Assembly: GCA_031370545.1 (NCBI GenBank)
Contig: JANMQQ010000159.1
Coordinates: 1-19,530 of the forward strand
Source: UBA6921 sp031370545
GTDB lineage: Bacteria > Pseudomonadota > Gammaproteobacteria > SG8-11
Length of the DNA stretch: 19,530 nucleotides
Reading direction: 5' to 3'
A program made the position numbers and the translations under genes. How positions within the stretch are numbered: position 1 is the stretch's first letter; each line of letters begins with the position of its first letter. Below, in pieces: positions 7,568 to 13,854 of this stretch. The notes beneath the pieces are model-generated. The model worked only from the letters and a program-made list of their open reading frames with translations. It searched no databases and had not been told where the DNA came from.

Positions 7568-7586
7568 TGTAACAAATTGATGACAG
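7568..7586 (-). promoter_or_regulatory. Pho box upstream of ppk
   Basis: On the minus strand the sequence is CTGTCATCAATTTGTTACA. Against the PhoB consensus CTGTCATAWAWCTGTCAYT the first heptamer is perfect, the spacer matches 3 of 4 and the second heptamer 5 of 7. The orientation is correct for ppk. It lies between the kinase stop and the ppk start. The -10 would fall in the AATAGATA region about 10 bases downstream, as in PhoB-dependent promoters where the box replaces the -35. Binding is inferred. Confidence 0.7.
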
Positions 7587-7597
7587 CAGCCCGGCAA

Positions 7598-9976
7598 TTA
7601 CGCGGCGCTGTCGGCCACGCGCTCTGCCGCATCGGCGACGCAGTCGGGCTGCACTGGAAGGCGAATTACGAAAGTTGAACCCTTCTTGGGCGCACTTCTG
7701 ACTTCAATGTCGCCACCCATCATCGCGCAGAATTTTTTGCTGATGGCGAGACCCAAACCGGTACCGCCGTACTTATGCGCAATTTCCGAACTGGCCTGGG
7801 AGAAGTCTTCGAATAACCGCTCCATCTGCGCCGCACTCATGCCGATGCCGGTGTCGGCAATCGAAAACACCATCCAGTCCTGGGCATTTTCAACGCGTCG
7901 ATCAACACTCAGTGTGATGCGGCCGTTGCTGGTGAATTTACAGGAATTGCTTAATATGTTCAGTACGACTTGCCGCAATTTAGTCATGTCTGCGGTCATT
8001 GCGCCCAAATCATCGGCGCGAGTCGTGTCGAGCGTATTGTTATTTTTACTGATTAACGGTTGCATGGTCGCAATCACTTCTTCGACCAGGTCGCCGACCC
8101 TGAACGTCTCATTCACCAACACCAATTTGCCCGCTTCGATTTTTGACAGATCGAGAATGTCGTTGATCAATGCGAGCAACTGCTTGCCGGATGAACGGAT
8201 TTTCGCGAGATCCGCCACACGCTGCTCCGGCGCTTGCCTGGCACCGTCGTCAATCATCATCTCGCTGTAGCCAATAATGGCGTTCAGCGGCGTGCGCAAT
8301 TCATGACTCATGCGCGCAAGGAAATCACTCTTGGTCCGACTGGCGGACTGCGCATCGGCATGCGCCTGAACAACTTCATGCTGCTGCGCGCGCCGCTCCA
8401 GGGCGACGCCGATCCAGCGGCCCATCAGTTGCACCAGATCCATATCGGTTTCGACAAATGGCAGACCGCGTGGTGTGCGGCTGGCATAGCTGACGGTGCC
8501 GAAAAATACCTGGTTCACCCAAATCGGCGCGGCGATATACGACTCCATGCCAGAGAAGGTATAACAAGGCAGATCGCGCCATTTGGATTGCGCGGCATGA
8601 TCTACCGAGAACGGCTGTTTCGACAGCGTCGGGATGATGCAGTAGGTTTTATCCAACGGCAGCACATCGCCGATTTTTAGTGTGAACCCCTCGGGCGCGT
8701 GCACCGCAATCACGATGCTTTTATTGTTCTCCAGATCAACGCGCACCACCTTGCCCATTTGCAAACCCAGCAAGCCGCAGCCGGTGCGCAAAATCTCTGC
8801 GATCTCTTCGTCGTACGACATTCCGGACATGGATGCCACGGTGTAGAGCGCGCGCACGCGCTTGGCTTGCGCCTTGCTGATGCGTTGCGCCTCAGTGTGT
8901 TGCTCAACCTCAGTCTCCAGCGCATGGGCGGATTTCTGCAAGCGTCGATTCAAGCGCAGCACGTGCACGGTGACACCCGCACTGGCTGTCAACACCAGCA
9001 ACCCCAACGCGGCCCAATGCCAGTACAGCGAGAACATCTCACGCAGGGTTTCCAGGCCATAAATCCGATACGGGCCGACGCGCAACTCGCGCATCAAATC
9101 GTGGACGCTGTGGTAATCCAACGGCACCGTCCAACCGGCAATGCGCGCGGCGGTGGCTTCCGGCGCATCCTCCGGCATGCTTAACAACGCCACGCTCATC
9201 TCTTGCGCGAGGCGCGTCAGTCGATGGTTCACCAGGGCCAAGGGCCATTCTGGATAAAGTTGCGTGCTGTGCAAAAATGGAAACCCGGCACTGGTTTGCG
9301 GATTCAGTACGCGAAAATCTTTCAGTTCGATCGCGCCCTGCTCCGCCATGCGTTCCAGCACGTCGGTGCGCACGGTTCCGGCCATGACGGTGCCGTTCTT
9401 GACAGCTTGCACAACCTTGTCTTGTGGGAACCCAGTAAAATCCAGGCGCGCAAAATCACTTTCCGGATCAATGCCGCGCGCCTTTAATTCGCGCCATGCC
9501 ATCCACCAACCGCCGAAGGCATTGGCGTGCACTGCGGCAAATGTTTTGCCGCGCAAGTCATCCAGGGTTTGGATATTTTTGCGGTCCGCACGCGTAAAAA
9601 TCACCGCGCCAAATTGCGTGTAGGCACCGCCCGGTCGGCGATTGCGCACCGTCAGCAAACGAGTCACACCGTAGGCAGCTTCCAGATCGGCGTACGACGC
9701 GGGATTGGTCAGCAAAAAATCGACTTCGCTGCCGAACACAGCGGTGTCAATGTTGTCGTTGGTCAACGGGACGATGGAAAACTGATGAGCAGGAATAACC
9801 CGATTAAGATACTGCGCGATGGGCGTCCAGCGGTCGGCCGTCAACTCCTCGCCCGTAAAAGCCAGCACACCGATTTTTACAGGTGCAGCAGCTGTCGTGA
9901 CATTGCCCGTCGCCGCACCGGCAACGCCGTACCATGACAGCAAGAGCAGAATCAGGTTTGGGAAAAATTTCCGCAC
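7598..9976 (-). CDS. Sensor histidine kinase with PhnD-like periplasmic ligand-binding domain and GAF domain
   Basis: A 792-residue membrane sensor. It opens with a signal peptide (LILLLLSWYGVAGAA). Residues about 32-300 look like a PhnD/transferrin-type substrate-binding domain (VKIGVLAFTG, DFLLTNPASY, GKTFAAVH, GWWMAWRELKARGID, GFPQDKVVQAV), the fold of phosphonate and other oxyanion binding proteins and of TtrS-type kinases. A membrane segment follows at about 316-340, then a short coiled region, a GAF-like domain (about 375-530), HisKA with phosphoacceptor H558 in MSHELRTPLNAI, and HATPase with N673/N677, DTGIGM (708-713) and GTGLGLAIS (738-746). There is no receiver domain and no response-regulator gene beside it. 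Start GTG 9976 has GAGG 9 bases upstream. It sits 63 bases before ppk on the same strand, with a weak Pho-like site upstream; phosphate, phosphite, phosphonate or another oxyanion are candidate ligands, unproven. Confidence 0.92.
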   Translation of the reverse strand: MRKFFPNLILLLLSWYGVAGAATGNVTTAAAPVKIGVLAFTGEELTADRWTPIAQYLNRVIPAHQFSIVPLTNDNIDTAVFGSEVDFLLTNPASYADLEAAYGVTRLLTVRNRRPGGAYTQFGAVIFTRADRKNIQTLDDLRGKTFAAVHANAFGGWWMAWRELKARGIDPESDFARLDFTGFPQDKVVQAVKNGTVMAGTVRTDVLERMAEQGAIELKDFRVLNPQTSAGFPFLHSTQLYPEWPLALVNHRLTRLAQEMSVALLSMPEDAPEATAARIAGWTVPLDYHSVHDLMRELRVGPYRIYGLETLREMFSLYWHWAALGLLVLTASAGVTVHVLRLNRRLQKSAHALETEVEQHTEAQRISKAQAKRVRALYTVASMSGMSYDEEIAEILRTGCGLLGLQMGKVVRVDLENNKSIVIAVHAPEGFTLKIGDVLPLDKTYCIIPTLSKQPFSVDHAAQSKWRDLPCYTFSGMESYIAAPIWVNQVFFGTVSYASRTPRGLPFVETDMDLVQLMGRWIGVALERRAQQHEVVQAHADAQSASRTKSDFLARMSHELRTPLNAIIGYSEMMIDDGARQAPEQRVADLAKIRSSGKQLLALINDILDLSKIEAGKLVLVNETFRVGDLVEEVIATMQPLISKNNNTLDTTRADDLGAMTADMTKLRQVVLNILSNSCKFTSNGRITLSVDRRVENAQDWMVFSIADTGIGMSAAQMERLFEDFSQASSEIAHKYGGTGLGLAISKKFCAMMGGDIEVRSAPKKGSTFVIRLPVQPDCVADAAERVADSAA

Positions 9977-10019
9977 ACTACCGGGCCTCGATCAGGGCTG
10001 CGCTGCGGCTTGCATTGTG

Positions 10020-10038
10020 ATCACCAGTTTGATGACAA
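10020..10038 (-). promoter_or_regulatory. Weak Pho-box-like site upstream of the PhnD-type kinase
   Basis: On the minus strand, TTGTCATCAAACTGGTGAT lies 43 bases before the kinase start. The first heptamer matches the Pho consensus at 6 of 7 and the spacer at 3 of 4, but the second half matches only at its first three bases. It shares TGTCATCAA with the ppk box. Suggestive only. Confidence 0.25.
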
Positions 10039-10154
10039 CACAAGGCCGTGCGACGCGAATAAACCATCGCACGACACAGCACCGGCAAACAGCAAACGCA
10101 CTGTTGCCGGTTTATCGACACGAATAGTGGGTGCTTGAATGTATCGCAGAGGCG

Positions 10155-10179
10155 TCAGGTAGCGCGCTGCACTACCTGA
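10155..10179 (-). terminator. Stem-loop after the aminotransferase gene
   Basis: TCAGGTAG (10155-10162) and CTACCTGA (10172-10179) form a perfect 8-bp stem with a 9-base loop, 15 bases after the aminotransferase stop. There is no T-run after it on the minus strand, so it may stabilise the 3' end or act only weakly as a terminator. Confidence 0.4.
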
Positions 10180-10194
10180 TGTGAATAACAGCTT

Positions 10195-11382
10195 TCAGCG
10201 CAAGGCGTTCAGTGCAGCATCGACCGCCACACCGCGTTTAATCGGGGCACGGGCATCGGCCAAAGTAGCCTCCAGCGCGCTCAAGCAGAACAGCACATTC
10301 TTGACATTTGCGGCATAACCCATCAAGCCGATACGCCACACCTTGCCTGCCAACGCGCCCAAACCAGCACCGATTTCGAGATTGAATTCATTCAGCAGGC
10401 GCTGACGAATCGCGGCCTCATCAACACCGTCCGGCAAACGAATCGTATTCAGTTGCGGCAGACGTTCCGCTTCCGGCACCAAAAATGTCAAGCCCATCGC
10501 CTCAATCCCGGCGCGCAGTGCACCGTGCATGCGGGTATGGCGCGCCCAGGATTTTTCCAGACCTTCGTCTTTCATGATGACCAGCGCTTCATGCAAACCG
10601 TACAAGGTATTGATCGGCGCGGTGTGGTGATAGGCGCGCTTGACTGCCCCGCCCCAGTAACCCATCACCAGATTCAAATCCAGAAACCAGCTTTGCACTT
10701 TGCTTTTGCGGGCTTTGATTCTTTCCACTGCGCGCGGGCTGAGCGTGACCGGCGACAAACCCGGCGTGCACGACAAACATTTCTGCGACCCTGAATACAC
10801 GGCATCGAGTTGCCAGTCATCGACTTTCAACGGCGTGCCCGCCAGCGAGGTCACCGCATCGACAATGGTCAAGCACCCGTACTGACGGGCGATGGCGCTG
10901 ATGGTTTTGGCGTCAGACTGCGCGCCGGTGGAAGTTTCCGCGTGCACGAACGCGACAATTTTAGCGTCAGGATTTTTCTTCAACGCATCTTCCACACGCT
11001 GCGGATCGACCGCACGTCCCCACTCTGCGTCTACCATCACAGCAACGCCACCGCAACGCTCGACGTTTTCTTTCATGCGTCCGCCGAATACGCCGTTCGA
11101 ACACACGATCACTTTGTCGCCGGGCTCGACCAGATTCACAAAACAGGTTTCCATGCCCGCCGAACCGGGCGCCGACACCGGAATGGTCAGATCGTTTTTG
11201 GTTTGAAAGCCGTACTGAAGCAGCACTTTCAACTCGTCCATCATGCTTACAAACACCGGATCAAGATGCCCGATGGTCGGGCGCGCCATCGCCGCCAGGA
11301 CGCGCGGATGCACATCCGACGGGCCCGGGCCCATCAAGGTACGAATCGGTGGATTGAAGGAACGAATCTGCTCAAGCGACAT
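10195..11382 (-). CDS. Class V aminotransferase, serine/alanine-glyoxylate aminotransferase type
   Basis: A 395-residue cytoplasmic PLP enzyme that should transfer an amino group from serine or alanine to glyoxylate (glycine formation, photorespiratory- or serine-cycle-like steps). The start is ATG 11382 with GAGG 6 bases upstream, giving MSLEQIRSFNPPIRTLMGPGPSDV; the in-frame extension to 11502 crosses the promoter and is rejected. Family marks are MGPGPSDV (17-24), SAPGSAGMET (70-79), HAETSTG (147-153), IVDAVTS (173-179, with PLP-binding D175), SGSQKCLS with the Schiff-base K201, and WRIGLMG (349-355, carboxylate-binding Arg). It has a good promoter of its own and is divergent from arsR. 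Exact donor specificity (Ser or Ala; a sulfo-substrate is also possible) cannot be read from sequence. Confidence 0.92.
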   Translation of the reverse strand: MSLEQIRSFNPPIRTLMGPGPSDVHPRVLAAMARPTIGHLDPVFVSMMDELKVLLQYGFQTKNDLTIPVSAPGSAGMETCFVNLVEPGDKVIVCSNGVFGGRMKENVERCGGVAVMVDAEWGRAVDPQRVEDALKKNPDAKIVAFVHAETSTGAQSDAKTISAIARQYGCLTIVDAVTSLAGTPLKVDDWQLDAVYSGSQKCLSCTPGLSPVTLSPRAVERIKARKSKVQSWFLDLNLVMGYWGGAVKRAYHHTAPINTLYGLHEALVIMKDEGLEKSWARHTRMHGALRAGIEAMGLTFLVPEAERLPQLNTIRLPDGVDEAAIRQRLLNEFNLEIGAGLGALAGKVWRIGLMGYAANVKNVLFCLSALEATLADARAPIKRGVAVDAALNALR

Positions 11383-11426
11383 GGGAAACCTCGTTGAAAA
11401 TTGATAATCAGGACGCGCGAGGCGCG

Positions 11427-11455
11427 AGTATAGAGGCTGTCGTTTTATCGGGCAA
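11427..11455 (-). promoter_or_regulatory. Sigma70-type promoter of the aminotransferase
   Basis: On the minus strand TTGCCC (complement of 11450-11455) is separated by 17 bp from TATACT (complement of 11427-11432). The predicted transcript start leaves a leader of roughly 40 bases carrying the GAGG ribosome site. Confidence 0.65.
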
Positions 11456-11489
11456 ACCCGCAGGTCGTAGGGGCGTTCCTCCTTATCGG

Positions 11490-11517
11490 TTGACGCACCC
11501 AATCATTTCCATAATAC
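11490..11517 (+). promoter_or_regulatory. Promoter of the ars operon
   Basis: TTGACG (11490-11495) fits a -35. The -10 is TAATAC (11512-11517, 16-bp spacing) or, less well spaced, CATAAT (11510-11515). Either puts the transcript start within a few bases of the arsR ATG at 11525, so the message may be leaderless. Confidence 0.55.
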
Positions 11518-11535
11518 TTGAAATATGGAAATGAT
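11502..11535. promoter_or_regulatory. Perfect 12-bp inverted repeat, probable ArsR operator
   Basis: ATCATTTCCATA (11502-11513) and TATGGAAATGAT (11524-11535) are perfect complements separated by 10 bases (ATACTTGAAA). The left arm covers the spacer and edge of the -10; the right arm contains both candidate arsR start codons. ArsR/SmtB repressors bind such palindromes over their own promoters, so binding would block both polymerase and, by position, the translation start region. Binding is inferred. Confidence 0.75.
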
Positions 11536-11869
11536 CATCGCTGTGGACAAACTCGCCGCGCTCGGCCATGAAACCCGCCTCGCGATTTTTCGCCTGCTGG
11601 TGCAAGCCGGACCCGAAGGCGTATCTGCAGGCGCTATTGGCGAAAAACTTGGCCTCGCCCCCGCCACCTTGTCATTTCATCTGGCGCACTTAAGCCGCGT
11701 CGGCCTGATTGTCGGACGCCAGGAAAGCCGCTTCATTTATTACGCGGCCGACTACACGGCGATGGACGACCTGATCGCGTATCTCACCGACAACTGTTGC
11801 AGCGGTAGCGCGTGTTTACCGAAAGCCGCAGCGGTGGGCACGACCCGTGCGCGGCGTGCAAAAAAATAA
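11525..11869 (+). CDS. arsR: ArsR-family arsenite-responsive repressor
   Basis: A 114-residue winged-helix repressor. The helix-turn-helix lies around 34-58 (SAGAIGEKLGLAPATLSFHLAHL reading across that stretch), followed by the wing (GLIVGRQESRFIYYAA). The classical metal motif ELCVC in the DNA-reading helix is absent. Instead a cysteine cluster C91, C92, C97 (NCCSGSAC) sits after the last helix, the arrangement known from the Acidithiobacillus ferrooxidans-type ArsR, where three C-terminal Cys bind As(III). The tail is basic (RARRAKK). The start is ATG 11525; ATG 11531 also fits. Neither has a Shine-Dalgarno sequence, and the promoter predicts a nearly leaderless message. It leads arsC by 41 bases and is the autoregulator of the operon. 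Confidence 0.93.
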   Translation: MEMIIAVDKLAALGHETRLAIFRLLVQAGPEGVSAGAIGEKLGLAPATLSFHLAHLSRVGLIVGRQESRFIYYAADYTAMDDLIAYLTDNCCSGSACLPKAAAVGTTRARRAKK

Positions 11870-11910
11870 TCGCGTACCACAGTCCACAGTCAGGAATCTG
11901 AGAGCAATTC

Positions 11911-12411
11911 ATGGCCAAAACCACCTTCAACGTGCTGGTGCTATGCACCGGCAATTCGGCCCGCAGCATTCTGGGTGAAGCGCTGTTCAATCACCTCGGC
12001 ACCGGGCGCGTACGCGCGTTTTCCGCAGGCAGCAAACCCGGTGGCGTAGTCAACCCGGTCGCGCTTGAAACATTGGAAAAGCACGGCGTTCGTATCACGG
12101 GCGCACGCAGCAAGTCGTGGGATGAATTCTCCGCGCCCAACGCGCCAGGTATCGACTTTATCTTCACGGTGTGCGCCAACGCGGCGAGCGAACCCTGCCC
12201 GATCTGGCCGGGCCACCCCACCACCGCGCATTGGGCGATCCCCGATCCAGCCCATGTCGAACCTTTGGAAGCGCGTCGCGCTGCGTTTGAAACCGCGTAT
12301 CGACAAATTGAGCGGCGCGTGCGCGCGTTGCTCGCATTGCCGTTGGAAAGCATGAGTGCGGAGGAAATAAAACATGCAGCGCGTGTGATTCACACGGAGG
12401 CAAGCGACTGA
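11911..12411 (+). CDS. arsC: Arsenate reductase, low-molecular-weight phosphatase type
   Basis: A 166-residue cytoplasmic enzyme that reduces arsenate to arsenite for export. The P-loop C-x5-R is C12-T-G-N-S-A-R18 near the N-terminus, with the catalytic Asp in IPDPA (D112). Two further cysteines, C88 and C96 in FTVCANAASEPCPIWPG, fit the intramolecular disulfide relay of thioredoxin/glutaredoxin-linked ArsC enzymes. A C-terminal helix (AAFETAYRQIERRVRALL) completes the fold. Start ATG 11911 has GAGAG about 6 bases upstream. Without the extra cysteines it would be called a tyrosine phosphatase; the ars neighbours and C88/C96 make arsenate reductase the clear choice. Confidence 0.94.
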   Translation: MAKTTFNVLVLCTGNSARSILGEALFNHLGTGRVRAFSAGSKPGGVVNPVALETLEKHGVRITGARSKSWDEFSAPNAPGIDFIFTVCANAASEPCPIWPGHPTTAHWAIPDPAHVEPLEARRAAFETAYRQIERRVRALLALPLESMSAEEIKHAARVIHTEASD

Positions 12412-12433
12412 AACAAACGCGAAACGGAGCGTC

Positions 12434-12456
12434 CCTTCCCCCTGCAAGGGGGAAGG
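12434..12456. repeat. Perfect 10-bp hairpin inside the ars operon, repeat-like
   Basis: CCTTCCCCCT (12434-12443) and AGGGGGAAGG (12447-12456) form a perfect stem with loop GCA, followed by GTGAGGATGGGGGTG, a form common in dispersed proteobacterial palindromes. The rest of the 166-base arsC-arsB gap holds a T7 run (12522-12528) and a second repeat-like segment, GCCGAGGGCGGCGCTCCTACC, near 12543-12563. The insertion may lower expression of the exporter relative to arsC. Confidence 0.6.
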
Positions 12457-12577
12457 TGAGGATGGGGGTGATTTAAAAGGCAGCGTGCATGAACGCCCCC
12501 ACCCGTGGCGGTCGGCTGCGATTTTTTTGCCCAAACAATCGCGCCGAGGGCGGCGCTCCTACCAAGAGAACTTCACC

Positions 12578-13663
12578 ATGGGATTCTTTGAACGTTACCT
12601 CACTCTCTGGGTCTTGCTGTGCATCGTCGCAGGGGTCGTCCTTGGCCAGCAGGTGCCGGAGGTTTTCCAAACCATCGGCGCACTCGAAGTCGCGCACATC
12701 AATCTGCCGGTGGCGGTGCTGATCTGGTTGATGATCATCCCGATGCTGGTCAAGATCGACCTCAAGGCGCTCACGGGTGTCACGCAACATTGGCGCGGCG
12801 TCGGTGTCACGCTGTTCGTCAACTGGGCGGTGAAACCCTTCTCGATGGCGCTGCTCGCGTGGCTGTTCATCGGCGGATTATTCCGGCCCTGGCTCCCCGC
12901 CGAGCAGATCGACTCTTACATTGCCGGGCTGATTTTGCTCGCCGCCGCGCCGTGCACGGCAATGGTATTCGTGTGGAGCAACCTGTCGCACGGCGAGCCG
13001 CATTTCACCTTGTCGCAGGTCGCGCTCAACGACGTGATCATGATTTTCGCGTTCGCGCCACTGGTCGGACTGTTGCTCGGCTTGTCCTCGATCACCGTGC
13101 CGTGGGACACGCTGCTGCTGTCGGTGCTGCTGTACATCGTGGTGCCGCTGATCATTGCCAACCTCTGGCGCCGTGGGTTGCTGCGTAACGCACATGGGGA
13201 AGCGCGCCTGCAACGCGCGCTCAAAACGCTGCAACCGCTGTCACTCGCTGCGCTGTTGGGCACGCTGGTGTTGCTGTTTGGTTTTCAAGGCGAACAAATT
13301 GTCGCGCAGCCGCGAGTGATCACACTGCTCGCGGTGCCGATTCTGATCCAGGTATTGTTCAGCTCCGGGCTCGCCTATTTGCTCAACCGCGCGCTGCGCT
13401 CACCGCACTGCGTGGCGGGGCCGTCCGCGCTGATCGGCGCGAGCAATTTCTTTGAACTTGCGGTCGCCACCGCGATTGTATTATTCGGCTTTCACTCCGG
13501 CGCCGCGCTCGCCAGCGTGGTCGGCGTACTGATCGAAGTGCCGGTGATGCTGGTCGCGGTGCGCGTGGTCAACAACACGCGCGGTTGGTACGAACGGCGC
13601 GCGGGCGTGATGCCGCATGCGCAATGTTGCCCGTGGGATGCACATCCTGATCACGCGCGCTGA
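12578..13663 (+). CDS. arsB: ACR3-family arsenite efflux transporter
   Basis: A 361-residue inner-membrane arsenite/H+ antiporter of the ACR3 (BART superfamily) type, functionally ArsB and also named acr3. About ten hydrophobic segments span the protein. Family marks are the catalytic Cys C126 in AAAPCTAMVFVWSNL, the conserved VKPFSMA segment (85-91), LNDV near 150 and GASNFFELAVATAI (287-300) with E293. The start is ATG 12578 (MGFFERYLTLW), which begins the first membrane helix region and has AAGAGA upstream. A longer frame from 12485 adds a basic stretch encoded by repeat DNA and is rejected. The C-terminus has an extra CCPW pair (C350-C351). It closes the arsR-arsC-arsB operon and is separated from arsC by 166 bases of palindromic DNA. 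Confidence 0.94.
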   Translation: MGFFERYLTLWVLLCIVAGVVLGQQVPEVFQTIGALEVAHINLPVAVLIWLMIIPMLVKIDLKALTGVTQHWRGVGVTLFVNWAVKPFSMALLAWLFIGGLFRPWLPAEQIDSYIAGLILLAAAPCTAMVFVWSNLSHGEPHFTLSQVALNDVIMIFAFAPLVGLLLGLSSITVPWDTLLLSVLLYIVVPLIIANLWRRGLLRNAHGEARLQRALKTLQPLSLAALLGTLVLLFGFQGEQIVAQPRVITLLAVPILIQVLFSSGLAYLLNRALRSPHCVAGPSALIGASNFFELAVATAIVLFGFHSGAALASVVGVLIEVPVMLVAVRVVNNTRGWYERRAGVMPHAQCCPWDAHPDHAR

Positions 13664-13671
13664 ACGCGCGT
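13653..13671 (+). terminator. Stem-loop overlapping the arsB stop codon
   Basis: ACGCGCG (13653-13659) and CGCGCGT (13665-13671) form a 7-bp stem whose loop contains the arsB stop codon. The sequence after it (CTGTGCATTTCTTC) has only a broken T-run, so termination is plausible but weak. Confidence 0.4.
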
Positions 13672-13702
13672 CTGTGCATTTCTTCGGCGTGGAGTGTGGT
13701 AG

Positions 13703-13728
13703 TTGTAGGCTGGGTTGATAAACCCAGC
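13703..13728. repeat. Short relative of the GTAGGCTGGGTT palindromic repeat
   Basis: GTAGGCTGGGTT occurs here and at 3511-3522. GCTGGGTT (13709-13716) and AACCCAGC (13721-13728) form a perfect stem with loop GATA. It looks like a collapsed version of the longer palindrome upstream of ppx and marks the left side of the AT-richer ATPase island. Confidence 0.65.
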
Positions 13729-13794
13729 GTTCGTGAGATCATCACGGCCATCGCTGCGCATCAAGGGGACAGCGATTGGCTTACAAAACGATTT

Positions 13795-13825
13795 AGAAAA
13801 TGTATCCGTAGCCCACGCATTTTCT
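13795..13825. promoter_or_regulatory. Inverted repeat upstream of the ATPase gene
   Basis: AGAAAATG (13795-13802) and CATTTTCT (13818-13825) are perfect 8-bp complements with a 15-base spacer, ending 29 bases before the ATPase ATG. Size and place fit an operator or a factor-binding site; no repressor gene is adjacent. No convincing -10/-35 pair was found beside it. Confidence 0.35.
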
Positions 13826-13854
13826 GAACGGGGGCCAAGAGCGTCACAACAATA

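Noticed and set aside
8234..9184. Plus-strand frames of 148 and 161 codons inside the kinase gene
   Set aside because: They are His/Arg/Gln-rich antisense frames typical of shadows; the minus-strand kinase has intact motifs throughout.
11383..11502. N-terminal extension of the aminotransferase
   Set aside because: It spans a good promoter and the GAGG ribosome site for the ATG at 11382.
12485..12577. N-terminal extension of the arsenite exporter
   Set aside because: The added 31 residues are encoded by repeat-like DNA, are basic and lack similarity to the family start; ATG 12578 begins the first membrane region.
13631..13656. Similarity between the arsB 3' end and 15912-15937 (both start CCGTGGGATG and later have GATCAC) as possible attachment-site repeats around the ATPase island
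   Set aside because: Only about ten bases match without a gap, and both copies lie in coding DNA (arsB C-terminus and the PhoX remnant) that explains them.
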